Source of the DNA: Aliiroseovarius marinus
GTDB lineage: Bacteria; Pseudomonadota; Alphaproteobacteria; Rhodobacterales; Rhodobacteraceae
DNA length: 64,000 nt
Assembly: GCF_004360145.1 (NCBI RefSeq)
Contig: NZ_ML178717.1
Span: 4,338 to 68,337, forward strand
Direction of reading: 5' to 3'
The notes below the pieces were generated by a model. The model searched no databases, had not been told where the DNA came from, and saw only the letters and a list, made by a program, of their open reading frames with translations. The number at the start of each line of letters is the position of its first letter. Within the stretch, counting starts at the first letter, position 1. Position numbers and translations under genes: made by a program. Of the stretch, positions 24,596 through 33,591 are shown in pieces.

Positions 24596-25627
24596 ATGAC
24601 ACTTAAGATCGCGATCAACGGTTTCGGACGTATTGGCCGCGGCGTTCTGCGCGCCCTGATCGAACAGGATGCCCAGGATATCGAGGTTGTCGCCATCAAC
24701 GACCTCGCCCCGCCCAAGAACATTGCGCATCTGCTGAAATATGACAGCGTGCATGGCCGTCTGCGCGAAACCGTTTCCGTCGAGGATGATACGCTTGTCG
24801 TCGGACACCGCCGCATCCGCCTGACCGCGCTGCGCAATCCCGAGGAGCTTCCCTGGGGCGATGTCGACGTTGCTTATGAATGCACCGGGCTGTTCACCGC
24901 CCGCGATCAGGCGGCCCGGCTTTTGGAAAATGGATCGAAGCGCGTGTTGATCTCGGCCCCCGGCAAGGATGCCGACCGGACCGTGGTCTATGGCGTGAAC
25001 GACGCCGACCTGACGGCCGACGACGTGATCGTGTCGAACGCATCTTGCACCACCAACTGTCTGGCCCCCGTGGCAATGGTTTTGCACAACGCGTTTGGCA
25101 TCAAGACCGGCTATATGACCACGATCCACGCTTTCACCGGCGATCAGCCCAGCCACGACACCAACCACAAAGACCTCTATCGCGGTCGTGCGGCGTCTAT
25201 GTCGATGGTGCCGACCTCGACCGGCGCGGCGCGCGCGATTTCGCTGGTCCTGCCCGAGCTGAAAGGCAAGCTGGAAGGCTCTGCCGTGCGCGTGCCCACC
25301 CCGAATGTATCGCTGGTCGACCTGAGCTTCATGCCCGAGCGCCCGGTCACCCGGGACGAGATTAACGCCGCCATCGCAGAAGCCGCCGCAGGTCCGCTGA
25401 AGGGCGTTCTGTCCTATGAAGAGGACCCGATGGTGTCGATCGACTTCAACCACGACCCGCATTCGTCCTGCTTTGCCTCGGCCCAGACCGCCGTCACCGA
25501 AGACGGCTTGGTGCGCGTGGTTAGCTGGTATGACAACGAATGGGGTTTCTCGAACCGGATGATCGATACGGGTCGCCGGATCGGAGAGCTGCTGAAGGCC
25601 CAAGAAAACCTGAAGCTGGCAAGCTAA
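24596..25627 (+). CDS. gap: type I glyceraldehyde-3-phosphate dehydrogenase
   Basis: This 343-residue enzyme oxidises glyceraldehyde 3-phosphate to 1,3-bisphosphoglycerate. The Rossmann start INGFGRIGRG, the NAD-selecting Asp in VVAINDL, the active-site SNASCTTNC with Cys151, and the C-terminal SWYDNEWGFSNR are all intact. AGAGGAT precedes the ATG. It is the last gene before a strong terminator and carries two operators upstream, so it can be induced with sugar catabolism. It links kinase-derived hexose phosphate to lower glycolysis. Confidence 0.95.
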   Translation: MTLKIAINGFGRIGRGVLRALIEQDAQDIEVVAINDLAPPKNIAHLLKYDSVHGRLRETVSVEDDTLVVGHRRIRLTALRNPEELPWGDVDVAYECTGLFTARDQAARLLENGSKRVLISAPGKDADRTVVYGVNDADLTADDVIVSNASCTTNCLAPVAMVLHNAFGIKTGYMTTIHAFTGDQPSHDTNHKDLYRGRAASMSMVPTSTGAARAISLVLPELKGKLEGSAVRVPTPNVSLVDLSFMPERPVTRDEINAAIAEAAAGPLKGVLSYEEDPMVSIDFNHDPHSSCFASAQTAVTEDGLVRVVSWYDNEWGFSNRMIDTGRRIGELLKAQENLKLAS

Positions 25628-25689
25628 GACAACGGCCTTACGGGGCACATCCGACGCTTCGTAGGTCACACCCTCTTCCTAGCAACTGA

Positions 25690-25720
25690 AGACCCGCCCG
25701 TCAGGTGCGGGTCTTTTTTT
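25690..25720 (+). terminator. rho-independent terminator of gap
   Basis: AGACCCGC (25690-25697) pairs with GCGGGTCT (25707-25714) around a nine-base loop and is followed directly by seven T residues. It closes the gap transcript. The following 25721-25913 stretch is AT-rich and holds the speA promoter region, with no convincing gene seen. Confidence 0.88.
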
Positions 25721-25913
25721 AATTGACTCAGATTTCAACGAAATATATCGGCGGTTTTGCATCCGGGTTGTTCCGGATTGGAGATTGTGCTCATGAAATG
25801 GCTTCATTTCAATAATGCTGGACAGATCGAACCAGCGTAGTCCTGCGCGGCAATGACGCCGCACGCAAACACTCCCCCCTTCCACAATTCACCTCTAGAA
25901 TAGGTTTGTTCGA

Positions 25914-27803
25914 ATGCCCAAAGGACAGCCCCTTTCTGACTCCATTTACGGCATCGACCGTTGGAGCAAAGGCCTTCTCTCGGTTCTGCCGAATGGCGAC
26001 GTTGCGTTGTGTGATCCGGCCCACCCGGACACCGCGCCGCTGAGCCTGCCGCACATCCTAAGCGATCTGCGCCAGCGTGGCATCGCCAGCCCGCTGGTTC
26101 TGCGTGTGAAAAGCTTTCTTGAGTCGGAAATCCAGCACCTGAATGACAGCTTTGCAGCGGCGATTGCCAAGACCGGTTACCGCGCGCCCTATCGCGGGGT
26201 GTTTCCAATCAAGGTGAACCAACAAGCGCAGGTCGTGGACCGCATTGTCGAGTTCGGCCGGCAGTTTGACTATGGGCTCGAGGCCGGGTCCAAGCCTGAA
26301 TTGGTCATCGCGCTGGCCCATCGCCTGTCGAAAGAGGCGCTGATCGTCTGCAATGGCGTCAAAGATGCTGAGTTCATCCGGCTGGCCATCCTGTCGCGCC
26401 GCATGGGCTTTAACACTGTGATTGTGCTGGAAAGCCCCAAAGAGGCCGAGATCGTGATCGAGGTTGCGAAGGAACTGGGGATCGATCCGCTTTTGGGTGT
26501 GCGGGTCAAGCTGACCAACCAGATCGGTGGCAAATGGCAAAGCAGCTCGGGTGATCGGTCGGCTTTTGGCATGAACACCGACCAACTGCTGCGCGTGGTT
26601 GACCGCCTGCGCGGCGAAAACCTGCTGCATTGCCTGAAGCTGCAACACTCACATCTGGGGTCTCAGGTGCCGGATGTGAACGACGTACGCCGCGCCGCGA
26701 CCGAGGCCTGCCGCTATTTCGCCGAGCTGACCCGAGAGGGCGCCCCGCTGACCCATTTGGATCTGGGTGGCGGTCTGGGCGTCGACTACACGGGCGAGAA
26801 ACGCGCGGCGGAAAACTCGATCAACTACACGATGGCGGAATACTGCGCCAACGTGGTCGAGACCGTGGGATATGCGATGGACGAGGCTGGTCTGGATCAC
26901 CCCATTCTGGTCACCGAAAGCGGGCGCGCCGTCTCGGCGACCTCGTCCATGCTGATTTTCGACGTGCTGGAAAGCACGCTCTATGACGCGCCCGACGCGC
27001 CTGCTGTCGAGCCGGATGACCATCACCTCGTTGCCGACCTTGCTGCAATTTCCGGCTATCTGGTGCCGGACCGCGTGCAGGAATGCTGGAACGATGCCCG
27101 GTTCTATCGCGACGAGTTGCGCGCCCTGTTCCGCCGCAGCCATGTGGACCTGCGCCAGATGGCGCGGGCCGAGCGGATCTATCTGAACCTGATGGCGCGG
27201 ATCAAAGACATCGCACGCGGGACCGAACAATCGGGCGATCTGGACAAAGAGCTGCAGAAGATCGCAGATGTCTATCACTGCAATTTCTCGGTCTTCCAGT
27301 CGTTGCCGGATGTTTGGGCCATTGACCAGCTGCACCCGATCATTCCGCTGCAAATGCTTGATCAGGAACCGGACCGCCGCGCCGTTCTGTCGGACATTAC
27401 CTGTGACAGCGACGGTAAGATGGACAAGTTCATTCTGGCGGGCGACATCGCGCCGTCCTTGCCTGTCCACTCGCTACCCGAAGACCAGCCCTATTATCTG
27501 GGCGTGTTCTTCGTTGGGGCTTATCAGGAAACACTGGGCGACCTACATAACCTTTTCGGGGACACCAATGTCGTGACCATCGACCTGCGCGAAGATGGCG
27601 GCTTTGATCTTCTTCACGAACAAGAAGGCGACACCATTGCCGAGGTTCTGTCCTACGTTGAATACGACCCGGCAGACTGTATCGCCGCCTTCCGCAAAAT
27701 GGTGGACGAGGCGATTTCCGCCGGATCGATCCAAGCCAATGAACGCAAAACCCTCATCGATGCCTATCGCGGCTCGATGAACGGTTACACTTACTTTGAA
27801 TAA
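25914..27803 (+). CDS. speA: biosynthetic arginine decarboxylase SpeA
   Basis: This 629-residue fold-III PLP enzyme converts arginine to agmatine. The PLP lysine is Lys100 in FPIKVNQQ. The phosphate-binding glycine segment LDLGGGLGVDY lies near residue 285, and the paired active-site segment is SDITCDSDGKMD. Length matches SpeA rather than ornithine decarboxylase. It is the first of four polyamine genes read in the same direction, with 15 bases to the next. Together they supply a full arginine-to-spermidine route in which SpeB comes last in gene order. Confidence 0.94.
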   Translation: MPKGQPLSDSIYGIDRWSKGLLSVLPNGDVALCDPAHPDTAPLSLPHILSDLRQRGIASPLVLRVKSFLESEIQHLNDSFAAAIAKTGYRAPYRGVFPIKVNQQAQVVDRIVEFGRQFDYGLEAGSKPELVIALAHRLSKEALIVCNGVKDAEFIRLAILSRRMGFNTVIVLESPKEAEIVIEVAKELGIDPLLGVRVKLTNQIGGKWQSSSGDRSAFGMNTDQLLRVVDRLRGENLLHCLKLQHSHLGSQVPDVNDVRRAATEACRYFAELTREGAPLTHLDLGGGLGVDYTGEKRAAENSINYTMAEYCANVVETVGYAMDEAGLDHPILVTESGRAVSATSSMLIFDVLESTLYDAPDAPAVEPDDHHLVADLAAISGYLVPDRVQECWNDARFYRDELRALFRRSHVDLRQMARAERIYLNLMARIKDIARGTEQSGDLDKELQKIADVYHCNFSVFQSLPDVWAIDQLHPIIPLQMLDQEPDRRAVLSDITCDSDGKMDKFILAGDIAPSLPVHSLPEDQPYYLGVFFVGAYQETLGDLHNLFGDTNVVTIDLREDGGFDLLHEQEGDTIAEVLSYVEYDPADCIAAFRKMVDEAISAGSIQANERKTLIDAYRGSMNGYTYFE

Positions 27804-27818
27804 CCACAGGAGATCATC

Positions 27819-29030
27819 ATGGGAAAGACACTCGTCGTAGGTGCCGGTGGCGTCAGCCATGCCGCTGTGCACAAGATGGCAATGAATGCGGATATCTTCA
27901 CCGAGATCACGCTGGCAAGCCGGACCAAGTCGAAATGTGACGCGATTGCCGCCAGCGTGAAAGAGCGCGTGGGCGTGGACATCAAGACCGCCGAACTGGA
28001 CGCCTATAAGGTCGAAGATACCGTCAAGCTGATCAAGGAAACCGGTGCCGAGATCCTTGTGAACCTCGCCCTGCCCTATCAGGATCTGGTTCTGATGGAT
28101 GCCTGCCTTGAGGCAGGCTGTCACTATCTGGACACCGCGAACTACGAGCCCGAGGATGTGGCCAAGTTCGAATATCATTGGCAATGGGCCTATCAGGAGC
28201 GCTTTAAAGAAGCCGGTCTGACCGCCATTCTGGGCTCGGGCTTCGATCCGGGTGTGACCTCTGTCTTTGCGACTTGGCTGAAGAAGCACAAGCTGGACAC
28301 CATCCGCCAGATCGACATTCTGGACGCCAATGGCGGCTCGAACGATCAGGAATTCGCCACCAACTTCAACCCGGAGATTAACCTGCGCGAAGTACTGGCA
28401 GAAGTGCGTCACTGGGAAGGTGGCGAATGGAAAACCAGCCCGGCCATGACCACCAAGGTCGAGTTCGACTTCCCCGCCATCGGCAACAAGAACATGTATC
28501 TGATGTATCACGAGGAGCTGGAGAGCCTGTCGACCCATTTCCCCGAGATCGAGCGCGCTCGTTTCTGGATGACCTTCGGCGACGCCTACATCATGCACGC
28601 CAAGGTGCTGGAAAATGTCGGCATGACCCGCATTGATCCGGTGATGCATGACGGTCAGGAAATCATCCCGATCCAATTCCTGAAAACCCTGCTGCCCGAT
28701 CCCGGCGATCTGGGCGCCGAGACCAAAGGCAAGGCCTGCATTGGCGACATTGCCACCGGTCAGGCCAAGGATGGCTCGGGTGAAAAGACCTTCTATATCT
28801 ACAACATCTGCGATCACGAAGAGTGCTACGCCGAGGTCGGCTCGCAGGCTGTGTCCTATACCACCGGCGTTCCCGCCATGATCGGCGCGGCGCAGGTTCT
28901 GAAAGGCAACTGGACCCAGTCCGGCGTCTGGAACATGGAGCAGCTGGACCCTGACAACTTCATGGACATGCTGAACGAGCATGGCCTGCCGTGGCAGGTT
29001 CACGAGTTGGACGGCCCGGTCGACTTCTAA
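27819..29030 (+). CDS. carboxyspermidine dehydrogenase
   Basis: This 403-residue saccharopine-dehydrogenase-fold enzyme has an N-terminal Rossmann motif VVGAGGVSHAA. The central block ILGSGFDPGVTSVFATW is characteristic of carboxy(nor)spermidine dehydrogenase. It reductively joins putrescine with aspartate semialdehyde, using NADPH, to give carboxyspermidine. Position directly between speA and the carboxyspermidine decarboxylase supports this reading over a lysine-pathway enzyme. AGGAG lies before the ATG. A long hairpin follows the stop. Confidence 0.93.
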   Translation: MGKTLVVGAGGVSHAAVHKMAMNADIFTEITLASRTKSKCDAIAASVKERVGVDIKTAELDAYKVEDTVKLIKETGAEILVNLALPYQDLVLMDACLEAGCHYLDTANYEPEDVAKFEYHWQWAYQERFKEAGLTAILGSGFDPGVTSVFATWLKKHKLDTIRQIDILDANGGSNDQEFATNFNPEINLREVLAEVRHWEGGEWKTSPAMTTKVEFDFPAIGNKNMYLMYHEELESLSTHFPEIERARFWMTFGDAYIMHAKVLENVGMTRIDPVMHDGQEIIPIQFLKTLLPDPGDLGAETKGKACIGDIATGQAKDGSGEKTFYIYNICDHEECYAEVGSQAVSYTTGVPAMIGAAQVLKGNWTQSGVWNMEQLDPDNFMDMLNEHGLPWQVHELDGPVDF

Positions 29031-29036
29031 GACCTA

Positions 29037-29070
29037 AGGGGAGCGCCTGTCCTAAAGCGGGCGCTCCCCT
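29037..29070 (+). terminator. perfect 11-bp hairpin within the polyamine operon
   Basis: AGGGGAGCGCC (29037-29047) pairs perfectly with GGCGCTCCCCT (29060-29070) around a 12-base loop. AACCCC follows instead of a T tract, so it is probably a processing, stability or attenuation element between the dehydrogenase and decarboxylase genes. Confidence 0.55.
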
Positions 29071-29085
29071 AACCCCTCATCTGGA

Positions 29086-30264
29086 ATGGCGACAATGACC
29101 GAACTGATGCAAACCCAAGCCGGAGATGCAGGCGCATTCCGCGATTTCGACCTGTCCCGCGTCCCCACGCCTTGCTTTGTGGTGGATGAAAAGGCGGTCG
29201 AGGCCAATCTGAAGATCCTCTCCGACGTTGCCGACCGCTCGGGCGCGCATGTGTTGTCGGCGCTGAAAGCGTTTTCCATGTTCGCGCTGGCCCCGCTGGT
29301 CCGGTCACATCTGGGCGGCACTTGCGCCAGCGGCATCTACGAGGCCCGGTTGGGACGCGAAGAATATGGCGGCGAGGTAGCCACCTTCTGCGCGGGCTAC
29401 AAGGCGCAGGATATGGACGAGATCCTCAGCCTCTCGGACCACATCATCTTCAACAGCCCGGCCCAGAAAGACCGTTTTCTGTCGCAAGCGCAGACGGCGA
29501 ACGTACAGGTCGGTCTGCGCATCAACCCGGAACACTCCGAAGGCGAAATCGCCAAATACGATCCCTGCGCGCCCTGCTCGCGTCTTGGCACTCCGGTATC
29601 TTTGCTGACAGATGAGGTCATGCAGGGCGTCGACGGGCTGCACATGCACACTCTGTGTGAACAGGGCTTCGAACCACTCGCCCGCACATGGGCCGCTGTG
29701 GAAGCCAAGCTCGCCCCCTACCTGCCCACCCTCAAATGGATCAATTTCGGCGGCGGCCACCACATCACCCGCGCGGACTATGACCGTGAGGCGTTGATCG
29801 CCTTCATCCAGAACATGCGCGCCGCTTATGGCATCGACGTCTACCTTGAACCCGGCGAGGCCGTGGCGCTGGACGCGGGCATCCTTGTGGGCGAGGTGCT
29901 GGACCTGCCGACAAATGGCATGAACCTTGCGATCACCGATATCTCGGCCACCTGCCACATGCCCGACGTGATCGAAGCCCCCTATCGCCCCGCGCTGATG
30001 GACGAGGCTGACGCAGGCCACACCTATCGCCTTGGCGGGCCCTCGTGCCTCGCGGGCGACGTGATTGGTGACTACACGTGGGACGCACCTTTGCAGATCG
30101 GCCAGCGCTTTGCCTTCCTCGATCAGGCGCATTATTCGATGGTGAAAACCAACACGTTCAACGGCGTCCCCCTGCCCACCATCGCCCTGTGGAACAGCGA
30201 GACGGACGCGTTGCAGATCATCAAACAGTTCGGCTATGACGACTTCAAGGAGCGCCTCTCATGA
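29086..30264 (+). CDS. nspC: carboxyspermidine decarboxylase NspC
   Basis: This 392-residue fold-III PLP decarboxylase releases CO2 from carboxyspermidine to give spermidine. The PLP lysine is Lys61 in SALKAFS, the His-containing HMHTLCEQ block follows, and NFGGGHHITRADYD is the phosphate-binding segment. The distal active-site block is GPSCLAGDVIGDY. The start could also be the ATG nine bases downstream. Its stop overlaps the agmatinase start (ATGA). Confidence 0.93.
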   Translation: MATMTELMQTQAGDAGAFRDFDLSRVPTPCFVVDEKAVEANLKILSDVADRSGAHVLSALKAFSMFALAPLVRSHLGGTCASGIYEARLGREEYGGEVATFCAGYKAQDMDEILSLSDHIIFNSPAQKDRFLSQAQTANVQVGLRINPEHSEGEIAKYDPCAPCSRLGTPVSLLTDEVMQGVDGLHMHTLCEQGFEPLARTWAAVEAKLAPYLPTLKWINFGGGHHITRADYDREALIAFIQNMRAAYGIDVYLEPGEAVALDAGILVGEVLDLPTNGMNLAITDISATCHMPDVIEAPYRPALMDEADAGHTYRLGGPSCLAGDVIGDYTWDAPLQIGQRFAFLDQAHYSMVKTNTFNGVPLPTIALWNSETDALQIIKQFGYDDFKERLS

Positions 30265-31109
30265 GCATTTTTCTGGACAGCGAACTGACCGAGGCCGAAC
30301 GCAGCGAAGACGCACACTTTCACGTCATTCCGGTGCCGCTGGAACGCACCGTGTCCTATGGATCCGGCACCAAGGACGGACCCGCCGCGATCATCGATGC
30401 CTCGAACGAGCTGGAGCGTCTGTGCAAAGGCATTGAGCCTTGCGCTGACGGCATTTTCACCCAGTCGCCTGTGGATTGCGACGGCCCCCTGCCCGAGGTG
30501 ATGGAACGCATCGCCGCCCGCACCGAAGCTGTCGTCAAAGCCGGCCATGTGCCTGTGACGCTGGGCGGGGAACACTCGCTCAGCTATGGCGCCGTCACCG
30601 GTGTCATGCGCGCCCTTGGTCAGCCGGTCGGGATCGTCCAGATCGACGCCCATGCCGACCTGCGCGTCGCCTATCAGGGGGAAAAGCACTCGCACGCCTC
30701 GGTCATGCATTTGCTGGCCGAAGATGGCGTTCGTCTGGCGCAATACGGCGTACGCGCCCTATGCCCGCAAGAGGCTGAAAGCCGCCAGCAGAACAACGTG
30801 GTCTTCATCGACGCGGAAGAGCTGGTGACGCAGAATATCTTCTCGGTCGAGCTGCCCGAGGACTTCCCCGAACTGGTCTATGTCAGCTTTGATGTGGACG
30901 GGCTGGACCCCAGCCAGATGCCCGCGACCGGCACCCCTGTTCCCGGCGGGCTGTCCTATTATCAGGCGCTGCACATCGTGGAAAGCGCCCTGAAAGGACG
31001 ACGTTGTGTGGGGCTGGACGTGGTCGAGCTTGCACCGAACGGCGACGAGGCATGGGACTTCACCGCAGCCCAGATCACCTATCGCCTGATGTCGAACTGC
31101 TGCGCATAG
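30261..31109 (+). CDS. speB: agmatinase SpeB
   Basis: This 282-residue ureohydrolase splits agmatine to putrescine and urea. The two-manganese site is present as GGEHSLSYG, QIDAHADLR and SFDVDGLDPSQMP. The lack of an arginine-specific loop and its place beside speA favour agmatinase over arginase. It supplies putrescine to the carboxyspermidine dehydrogenase of the same operon. Confidence 0.92.
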   Translation: MSIFLDSELTEAERSEDAHFHVIPVPLERTVSYGSGTKDGPAAIIDASNELERLCKGIEPCADGIFTQSPVDCDGPLPEVMERIAARTEAVVKAGHVPVTLGGEHSLSYGAVTGVMRALGQPVGIVQIDAHADLRVAYQGEKHSHASVMHLLAEDGVRLAQYGVRALCPQEAESRQQNNVVFIDAEELVTQNIFSVELPEDFPELVYVSFDVDGLDPSQMPATGTPVPGGLSYYQALHIVESALKGRRCVGLDVVELAPNGDEAWDFTAAQITYRLMSNCCA

Positions 31110-31126
31110 GCCTCATGCAACCCGCA

Positions 31127-31140
31127 TTGACCGGGATCAA
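31127..31140. promoter_or_regulatory. FNR-type box upstream of ppsA
   Basis: TTGACCGGGATCAA matches the FNR/FnrL pattern TTGAY-N4-ATCAA, 54 bases before the ppsA start. A second palindrome, CGCATATATGCG, follows at 31141-31152. FnrL-type oxygen control of ppsA is an inference. Confidence 0.4.
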
Positions 31141-31194
31141 CGCATATATGCGCCGATAGGCTAACATATAGGCGATGAACTTTGGGAGGGTTGC

Positions 31195-33591
31195 ATGACA
31201 GATGCCTTGATGACGACGTCGCCAACGCTGATTTGGCTGGACGAACTTGCGCGCACGGACATTGCCAAAGTCGGGGGAAAGAACGCCTCGCTGGGCGAGA
31301 TGTTGCAGTCACTTACCGAGCGCGGCATCCGCGTGCCGCCCGGCTTTGCCACCACGTCAGACGCCTATCGCAGCTTCATCGCGGCCAACGGTCTGGACCG
31401 CGTACTGCGCGAGGTCCTGCCCAAGCTCGAAGCCAACCGGATCACTCTATCCACAGCGGGCAAGACGATCCGTGCCGCGATCACTGAAGGGGTCTGGCCC
31501 GAAGATGCAGAACGAGACATCCGCGCGGCCTATCAAGACCTTGGCGCCCGTGTCGGGCAGACCGATCCTGCCGTCGCCGTACGCTCCTCGGCGACCGCTG
31601 AAGACCTGCCCGACGCGAGTTTCGCCGGACAGCAAGAAACCTTCCTGAACATCCGGGGAGAGGCTGCGCTGCTGGATGCCTGCAAGGCCTGTCTGGCGTC
31701 GCTCTTCACTGACCGGGCGATCACCTATCGCCAACTGAAGGGTTTCGATCACCTCGAAGTCGCCTTGTCGGTCGGCGTGCAGCACATGGTCCGCTCGGAC
31801 CTGTCCGGCTCGGGCGTCATGTTCTCGATCGACACGGAAAGTGGGTTTGACAAGGTCGTGCTGATCAACGCGGCGTGGGGGCTGGGCGAGAACGTCGTTC
31901 AGGGTCATGTCGACCCGGACGAATACCAAGTATACAAGCCGTTTCTAGACAACGAAGACCTGACCCCGATCGTCCACAAGGCGCTTGGCGCCAAAGAGAT
32001 CAAGATGATCTATGGTCGTGAACAAGGCGCGCCGGTGCGGAATGTTCCGACCTCGAAGGCTGAACGCGCGGGTTTTGTGCTGTCGGATGCCGAGATCCTC
32101 GAACTGGCCCGCGCTGCTGTGAAAATCGAGGCGCACTACGGCACCGCGATGGACATCGAATGGGCCAAGGATGGGGAAACTGGGCTGCTTTACGTCGTGC
32201 AAGCGCGCCCCGAAACGGTCCAATCCAATCTCGCTGCCAGCGCCTTCCAGACCTATACGTTGCACGATACGGGCGAGGAATTGTTGACCGGCCTCAGCGT
32301 GGGAAGTTCAGTCGCCACCGGCGAGGTCTGCTTGATCCATGACGTGACGGATCTGGACCAGTTCGTGGACGGCGCGATCCTTGTCACCTCGAACACCGAC
32401 CCGGACTGGGTACCGATCATGAAACGCGCCGCCGCCATCGTGACCGACCACGGGGGCCGCACGTCCCACGCCGCCATCGTCAGCCGCGAGCTGGGCGTGC
32501 CCGCGATTGTCGGTACGTCGAATGCCACCGAGATCCTGCATACGGGCCAGCACATCACCGTGTCCTGCGCTGAAGGGGAAACCGGGATCATCTATGCCGG
32601 CGAAGCCAAAGTGACCATCGAAGAGCGGCAATTGGATCAGATCCCGTCAACGCAAACCAAGGTCATGCTGAACCTCGCCAACCCTGCCGCCGCCCTGCGC
32701 TGGTGGCGCCTGCCCGTGGATGGCGTCGGCCTAGCCCGCATGGAGTTTGTGATCAACAACGAGGTCCGAGTGCATCCGCTTGCGCTGACCCGCTATGACG
32801 CGCTAACCGACGCGGATGTGCGCGCTGAAATCGACCGCCTGACCCGTGGCTATGACAATCGGGCAGACTATTTCGTGGAAAAGCTGGCAATGGGCCTCTC
32901 GCGGATTGCGGCGACGTGGTATCCCAACCCCACCATCATCCGCATGAGCGACTTCAAGACCAACGAATATGCTGACCTTCTGGGCGGACGCCAGTTCGAG
33001 CCCAACGAGGAAAATCCGATGATCGGGTTCCGGGGCGCGTCGCGCTATTATGACGCCGCCTATCAGGACGGGTTCGCGTTGGAATGCAAAGCGATCCGGC
33101 ACCTGCGCGAGCGGATGGGGTTCGACAATGTCATCGTCATGATCCCCTTCTGCCGCAACGTGGAGGAAGCCGACCGGGTGCTGGCCACGATGGCCGAACA
33201 CGGACTGGAGCGCGGCAAGAACGGGCTCCAAGTCTATGTGATGTGCGAGGTTCCGTCGAACGTGATCGAGGCCGAGGCGTTCGCCGAGCGCTTCGACGGC
33301 TTCTCGATCGGGTCGAACGATCTGACCCAGTTGACGCTTGGGGTGGACCGCGATTCCGAAGCCTTGGCGCATCTGTTCAACGAACGCGATCCGGCGGTTT
33401 TGTGGATGATCAACACCGTCATCGCCAAAGCGCACGCGGCCGGGCGAAAGGTCGGGCTGTGCGGTCAGGCGCCCAGCAACGATCCCGAGTTCGCGAAGCT
33501 GCTTGTGCAGGCGGGGATCGACACGATCTCGGTCACACCGGACAGTTTCTTTGCCGTGAAAAGCAACGTGGCGAGCGCCGAGGCGGACTAG
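31195..33591 (+). CDS. ppsA: phosphoenolpyruvate synthase PpsA
   Basis: This 798-residue enzyme converts pyruvate, ATP and water to PEP, AMP and phosphate for gluconeogenesis. Domain order is normal. The N-terminal ATP-grasp part begins with VGGKNASLGEM, then comes the phosphohistidine domain with His425 in DHGGRTSHAAIVS. The C-terminal TIM barrel carries RMSDFKTNEYADLLGG, SIGSNDLTQLTLGVDRDS and the catalytic GLCGQAPS. GGGAGGG precedes the ATG. It converges with the P-type ATPase gene with stop codons overlapping by four bases. Confidence 0.95.
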   Translation: MTDALMTTSPTLIWLDELARTDIAKVGGKNASLGEMLQSLTERGIRVPPGFATTSDAYRSFIAANGLDRVLREVLPKLEANRITLSTAGKTIRAAITEGVWPEDAERDIRAAYQDLGARVGQTDPAVAVRSSATAEDLPDASFAGQQETFLNIRGEAALLDACKACLASLFTDRAITYRQLKGFDHLEVALSVGVQHMVRSDLSGSGVMFSIDTESGFDKVVLINAAWGLGENVVQGHVDPDEYQVYKPFLDNEDLTPIVHKALGAKEIKMIYGREQGAPVRNVPTSKAERAGFVLSDAEILELARAAVKIEAHYGTAMDIEWAKDGETGLLYVVQARPETVQSNLAASAFQTYTLHDTGEELLTGLSVGSSVATGEVCLIHDVTDLDQFVDGAILVTSNTDPDWVPIMKRAAAIVTDHGGRTSHAAIVSRELGVPAIVGTSNATEILHTGQHITVSCAEGETGIIYAGEAKVTIEERQLDQIPSTQTKVMLNLANPAAALRWWRLPVDGVGLARMEFVINNEVRVHPLALTRYDALTDADVRAEIDRLTRGYDNRADYFVEKLAMGLSRIAATWYPNPTIIRMSDFKTNEYADLLGGRQFEPNEENPMIGFRGASRYYDAAYQDGFALECKAIRHLRERMGFDNVIVMIPFCRNVEEADRVLATMAEHGLERGKNGLQVYVMCEVPSNVIEAEAFAERFDGFSIGSNDLTQLTLGVDRDSEALAHLFNERDPAVLWMINTVIAKAHAAGRKVGLCGQAPSNDPEFAKLLVQAGIDTISVTPDSFFAVKSNVASAEAD

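Noticed and set aside
25679-25885. 68-codon minus-strand frame between gap and speA
   Set aside because: It starts inside the speA leader, crosses the gap terminator, and has no ribosome site or conserved feature.
27543-29003. 486-codon antisense frame over speA/carboxyspermidine dehydrogenase
   Set aside because: It spans two real genes on the other strand and shows no domain or ribosome site.
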